NCBI GenBank assembly: GCA_026261815.1
Contig: JAMPIT010000856.1
Location: 7,486,001-7,550,000, forward strand
Reading direction: 5' to 3'
DNA: 64,000 nucleotides
Origin: Monarcha castaneiventris obscurior
Lineage: Eukaryota; Chordata; Aves; Passeriformes; Monarchidae
The notes under the pieces are model-generated. The model worked only from the letters and a program-made list of their open reading frames with translations. It did no database searches and had not been told where the DNA came from. Positions 60,441 through 64,000 of the stretch are shown piece by piece. Both the position numbers and the translations under genes were made by a program. Within the stretch, counting starts at the first letter, position 1. Each line of letters begins with the position of its first letter.

Positions 60441-63400
60441 ATGATGGGGTGAGAAATGGGAGTGCTGTGGGAGCACTGCTGGGCTTGGCTGGGAGCTGTC
60501 TTTCCCTGGCACCTCTGGGGCTTCAGTGCCCCACAGAAACCTGAGCCTTGATCACGGCTTACAGACCTGGAGCTTCTCTCCTGCAGCCCCGTCGTGCTCT
60601 GCCCGAGCCGCGCGGGCTCCTCTCGCTCAGACGCTTCTCCGTCTCTGGATGCTTTTCCCATTACTGTTTTGGCAGGGCTCCATGCACCAAAAGGGCTGGG
60701 GAAGCGCTGCCCTCCCTCCCTTTTTGTGAAAGGGAGGCAGAGCGGGCCCACAAATGACATAATGAGAGCATGACATCAGGCTTGGCAGCGGGGCCGCCCA
60801 TACTCCTCCGAACATTATATGTTCCGTGGAATGAGGGAGCAAACAGCAGTGCCCCAAAACCAGCCTGGCCACCACAGTGTGCAGGAATAACCCCTGGGCT
60901 GGCGCTGGGGGGGCTTCTGAGCATCAGCGAGGGATGGAGTGGGTGGCACTGAGCCCTCCTGCTCCCTCCTGCTTCCCTCCGTCGGCACCGAGCCCTCCCG
61001 TTCCCTCCCTCTTCCATCGGCACTGCTGCAGGGCAGCAGCTGAGAAAGGAGCCAGTTCTTGATGCTTTTTCCCCCAGAATTCCCTGAGTCCATCAGGAGC
61101 AGGTTGGGCTGGTGGTGTCTGTGATGGATCCATCCTCACCCTCTCCAAGAGGTGGGCTGTGGGCATCCACAGCTCCGGAGAGGCTCAGGGATGCAGCCAG
61201 CATCACACAGGGAGTCAGTAGCAGGGCTGGGATGGAGCTGAAGGCTCCCAAGGCTCAGGTTGACGCCCTTATTACTAAATATTGCCGTATTTCCCAAAGC
61301 GTCACCTTCCTCACAAAACCAACTCCCTTTTCCAGAAGTATTTGAATCTCTCCCTTTGCTGGGCTGGTAAGTGGAACGTGGCTGTGTTGGGAGCTCTCTG
61401 TAACACAGTTCCTGTCCTGTACTGCAGTTTTTGGTGACTTTTCGTGCCCCATGTCCCACAGAGTGTGGAGAAGCCTCCCAGCCTCTGGCATTGCGTGGCT
61501 CCATTTTACAGGTGTGGAAACTGAGGCAGGACAGAGAAGTTGTGACTCGTGGCTGCCCTTTTCCAGGAGGCACAGCGTGTTCCTGAAGTCCCCCGAGCCA
61601 CAGGAAACTGCATTTTTCTTCCTCCTCGAGAGGAGGGCGTCAGGCTGTGTGTGCAGAGAATGTCAATGGAGAGCCTTGTTTGCTGCTGGCTTCAGCTCTG
61701 CTTTGAACCTGCTCTGAATTTCCTCCGGCCTGGCAGTGGGCTGGGAAAACACAGTCGTGGCAGTTTGTGGTACCGCCAGGCTGAGCTCTGTCCCACAGCC
61801 TTTGCCTTGGCTTTTATTGCTCAGTATTTCCTGGTTTATTTTTTTTTTCTGCAGCCCAGCTTGGTTCACAGCCACCTCTCCCATGCCAGGAAGGCATAAC
61901 ATGATTTTCCATACACATTGGAGAGGGAGCAGTGGGAGAAGGCAGCAGGCAGCTCCCCGGCTCCTGGCTGGAGGTGGCAGGCGCTGGATCTGCCACCATT
62001 CCTCACTTCTCCCAGCTGTCCTGTCAACAGGAGCTCTGCTTCCCTCGCAGGCTTGGCACCCAGGAGGTCAGGGAGGGTGAAAGCTGAGAGACTTTATGCC
62101 AGTTCCTCATGGGATCATGAAGGCAAGGAAGCAGCAAGGGAATTGGCCCTGGTTTGTAGGTACCGGTGTGTGCCAGCTGGTGCCTGGCCTGGGTGGAGCT
62201 CAGCAGCATCTGTGAGCGTGGGAGACAGAGGGTGGGAACCAAGGGCTTGGGATCCTTGGGAAGCACCTGAGTTGTAGTGAAGTGTGACGAAGTGTCTGGG
62301 CTTGGGTTAATTACAGCCTCTGGAGCTGAGCCCCAGCCCTCTCCTGGGAATCTCAGAGGTGGAACATCTCTGCACGCTGGGCTGTGGGTCAGGGTGGTCA
62401 GATGGGTGAGCTCAGCTGATCACACCTGATATCGGCTGTGCTGTGCAGTGTGCATGATGCCAGCCCAGGTCCTTCACCAGCAAATCAGGAGAGCAAGGCA
62501 CAGGAGCCCTCTCCAGCCATGAGACACAGCAGTGCTGGCACCCCAAAGACAGGATCCAAGTGTCCTGACACCCTCCCAAACCTCCCCTTGCCCCACGCTC
62601 CCCCTGCAGCCAAGGAACACCATGGAAGAGGCTCTTGGAAATGGCAGAGCCCTGTTTTTGTAGCAGCTGAATGGTTTGTTTTGGAAGTTTTGCTTGTCTG
62701 GGCGAGGAGCAGGAAGGCATCCGAGCTGAAACTCCCATTTCCTTTCCTTGGACTTGAGGTGCTGCCTAAAAACGAAATGGGTGACTTCCAGGTATTTCAG
62801 AGGAGAAGGGAAATATTTGCACTGGTCTCCCTGGAAGGTGGCTGCTTGGTGGTCTGGTCCTTTCCCACACGGGTGCAGTGGTGCAGGAAGGTGCAGGGAC
62901 AAAGGGGTTTAGTGCACAGAAAATGCTCCAGGAGAAGTGGAGCTGGGGCTTCCCCGAGGAAGGGTCTGTCCTGGCTGGCAGCAGCCTGGGTTCCAGTCCT
63001 AGCTGTCTCTGTGCTTGTGTTCCAAGTGGGAGCTGGGAGTGGATTTGGGGGTGACTTTGCTGTCCCCTGTGCAGAGTGCAACTCAGCCAGGGATGCTCTG
63101 TGCTCCTCCACTGCTGCCTCAGCTGCCCTGACACAGAGATCGCTGGCATGGTCGGATATTTTTGTTAGCATCCTTTATTTAGTGTACTTACTGAGCTTCT
63201 TTTTTGCACATTTCTTGGACTTCTGTGTTGGTGTTGCTGGTGAACTCTTCTGAATCCGTTCTCAGCTTGGCAAAGAACTCCCAGACAGCAAAATCAGGGA
63301 AAATAAACCTTTTGCAGAGACATCCATCCCTGTTACTTATCCCCAGTTTCCTGGAATTGTACGTAATTTTCCTGCCAGTTTGGCAGAATTATTTTCATTT

Positions 63401-64000
63401 GGATAAATGAAGTTTAAATGTCAGATCAAACCAAGAAATAATTGATTAAGGGGTAGAAATAACAGGTGAGACAGCCAGGAGAGGAGGTATTTGTAGGAAA
63501 AAAAGTGGGAAAGGAGATGGCAAGAGAATGGCTCTGGTGGCAAAGTGTGTCCAGCCCTGCCCTCTCCCGGGAGCTCTGCCAGAAATCCATGAAGGATAAG
63601 AACCATCACATGGCCTTGGAATAAGTGTTTTGATGCTGCTAAAAGAAAGTTTAGGCCAGAGGAGATTTGTCTGAAAGAGAATAGTTAAGTTTATTGGGAA
63701 CAAGTGGAGGCTGATGAGCGAAACTTTCACTTTGTCTCTGAGCGACATTTAAATTTGGGAAGGAGGATGGTGGGTGAGGAGAGAGCTGGGCTGGACAGGG
63801 ACAGTTTAGTTTGGATGAGCTGAAGGCTCTTGGTGTTACTGGGAGCAACTGGAGATTTTTTTAAGCAGTGTTCCTTTTAGCATGACAATCTGTCCTGATT
63901 TCAAATGGAAAATATTCTTTGTTGCTTCTTCTTCCATTTTAAGCTTTTCCAAAGAGAGACAAAAAGTTGTTTAAAACGTAGAGTTGACGCATTGATTGTG
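60441..64000 (+). other. PKD1 intron 1, distal part to window edge
   Basis: Unique-looking sequence with a two-copy direct repeat of about 38 bases near 60944-61020 (each copy begins ggcac(t/c)gagccctcc). No LRR exon of PKD1, CR1 copy or RNA gene was recognised up to the last base. Confidence 0.6.

Larger units (their letters stand above)
32403..64000 (+). other. PKD1 intron 1 (at least 31.6 kb in the window)
   Basis: Starts with the consensus donor gtgagt. No sequence resembling the 72-base LRR exons 2 and 3 was found by eye on the plus strand, so the intron is read as continuing past the window. It is rich in CR1 fragments and minisatellites, listed separately. Open frames of up to 349 codons occur, but the long ones start in CR1 tails or run through tandem repeats and resemble no known protein. 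Confidence 0.75.

Noticed and set aside
1..64000. CRISPR arrays, operons, phage or bacterial defence systems
   Set aside because: Spliced vertebrate genes, CpG islands and CR1 elements show the window is avian nuclear DNA. The tandem arrays have no spacer structure.
32403..64000. tRNA, snoRNA or microRNA genes in PKD1 intron 1
   Set aside because: No tRNA box A/B pairs or C/D boxes with a closing stem were recognised by eye. A covariance-model scan would be needed to exclude them.

Overview
This window looks like avian nuclear DNA, probably from a songbird or another neoavian. About two dozen short, truncated, non-LTR retrotransposon fragments of the CR1 type are scattered through it. They end in the CR1 signature (a core like 'aaggtcccttccaaccca' followed by a tail like 'ccattctgtgattct'). 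I saw no SINEs, no prokaryotic gene organisation and no long uninterrupted coding regions. The protein-coding content is two genes placed head to head: RAB26 on the minus strand and PKD1 on the plus strand. The same neighbours lie next to each other in human 16p13.3. Placement on the avian counterpart of that region (chicken chromosome 14) is inference from known synteny.

Layout. 1-22407 (minus strand): the 5' two thirds of RAB26, exons 1-5, with consensus GT-AG introns in the expected phases. Intron 2 is about 18 kb and holds several A+T-rich, homeodomain-motif-rich islands plus four CR1 pieces. The remaining RAB26 exons lie left of position 1. About 21890-23060: CpG island over RAB26 exon 1 and its promoter. 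22408 to about 31.5 kb: intergenic, with CR1 fragments and some A+T-rich, motif-dense islands. 31518-31830: an 18-bp minisatellite immediately upstream of PKD1. About 31780-32560: PKD1 CpG island, GC-box promoter, a 5' leader with several upstream ATGs, and exon 1 (signal peptide plus cysteine-rich LRR N-terminal cap). 32403-64000: PKD1 intron 1, of which at least 31.6 kb is in the window. It contains most of the CR1 copies, a decayed LINE reverse-transcriptase fragment, a 23-unit 29-bp minisatellite (52209-52857), a 20-bp minisatellite (58625-58880), a long poly(T) run and an AT-rich palindromic stretch. I did not see PKD1 exon 2.

The two genes are unrelated in function. RAB26 is a vesicle GTPase of regulated secretion and autophagy. 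PKD1 encodes polycystin-1, a large membrane receptor of the primary cilium. They share only their divergent arrangement and the roughly 9.8 kb between their start codons. The strand composition of the window appears to flip between the two genes, as expected for divergent transcription.

I found no novel multi-gene system. The points most worth checking are a likely one-base problem in the signal-peptide part of PKD1 exon 1 (a five-C run at 32204-32208), the upstream-ATG cluster in the same leader, and the minisatellites at the PKD1 promoter and in intron 1.
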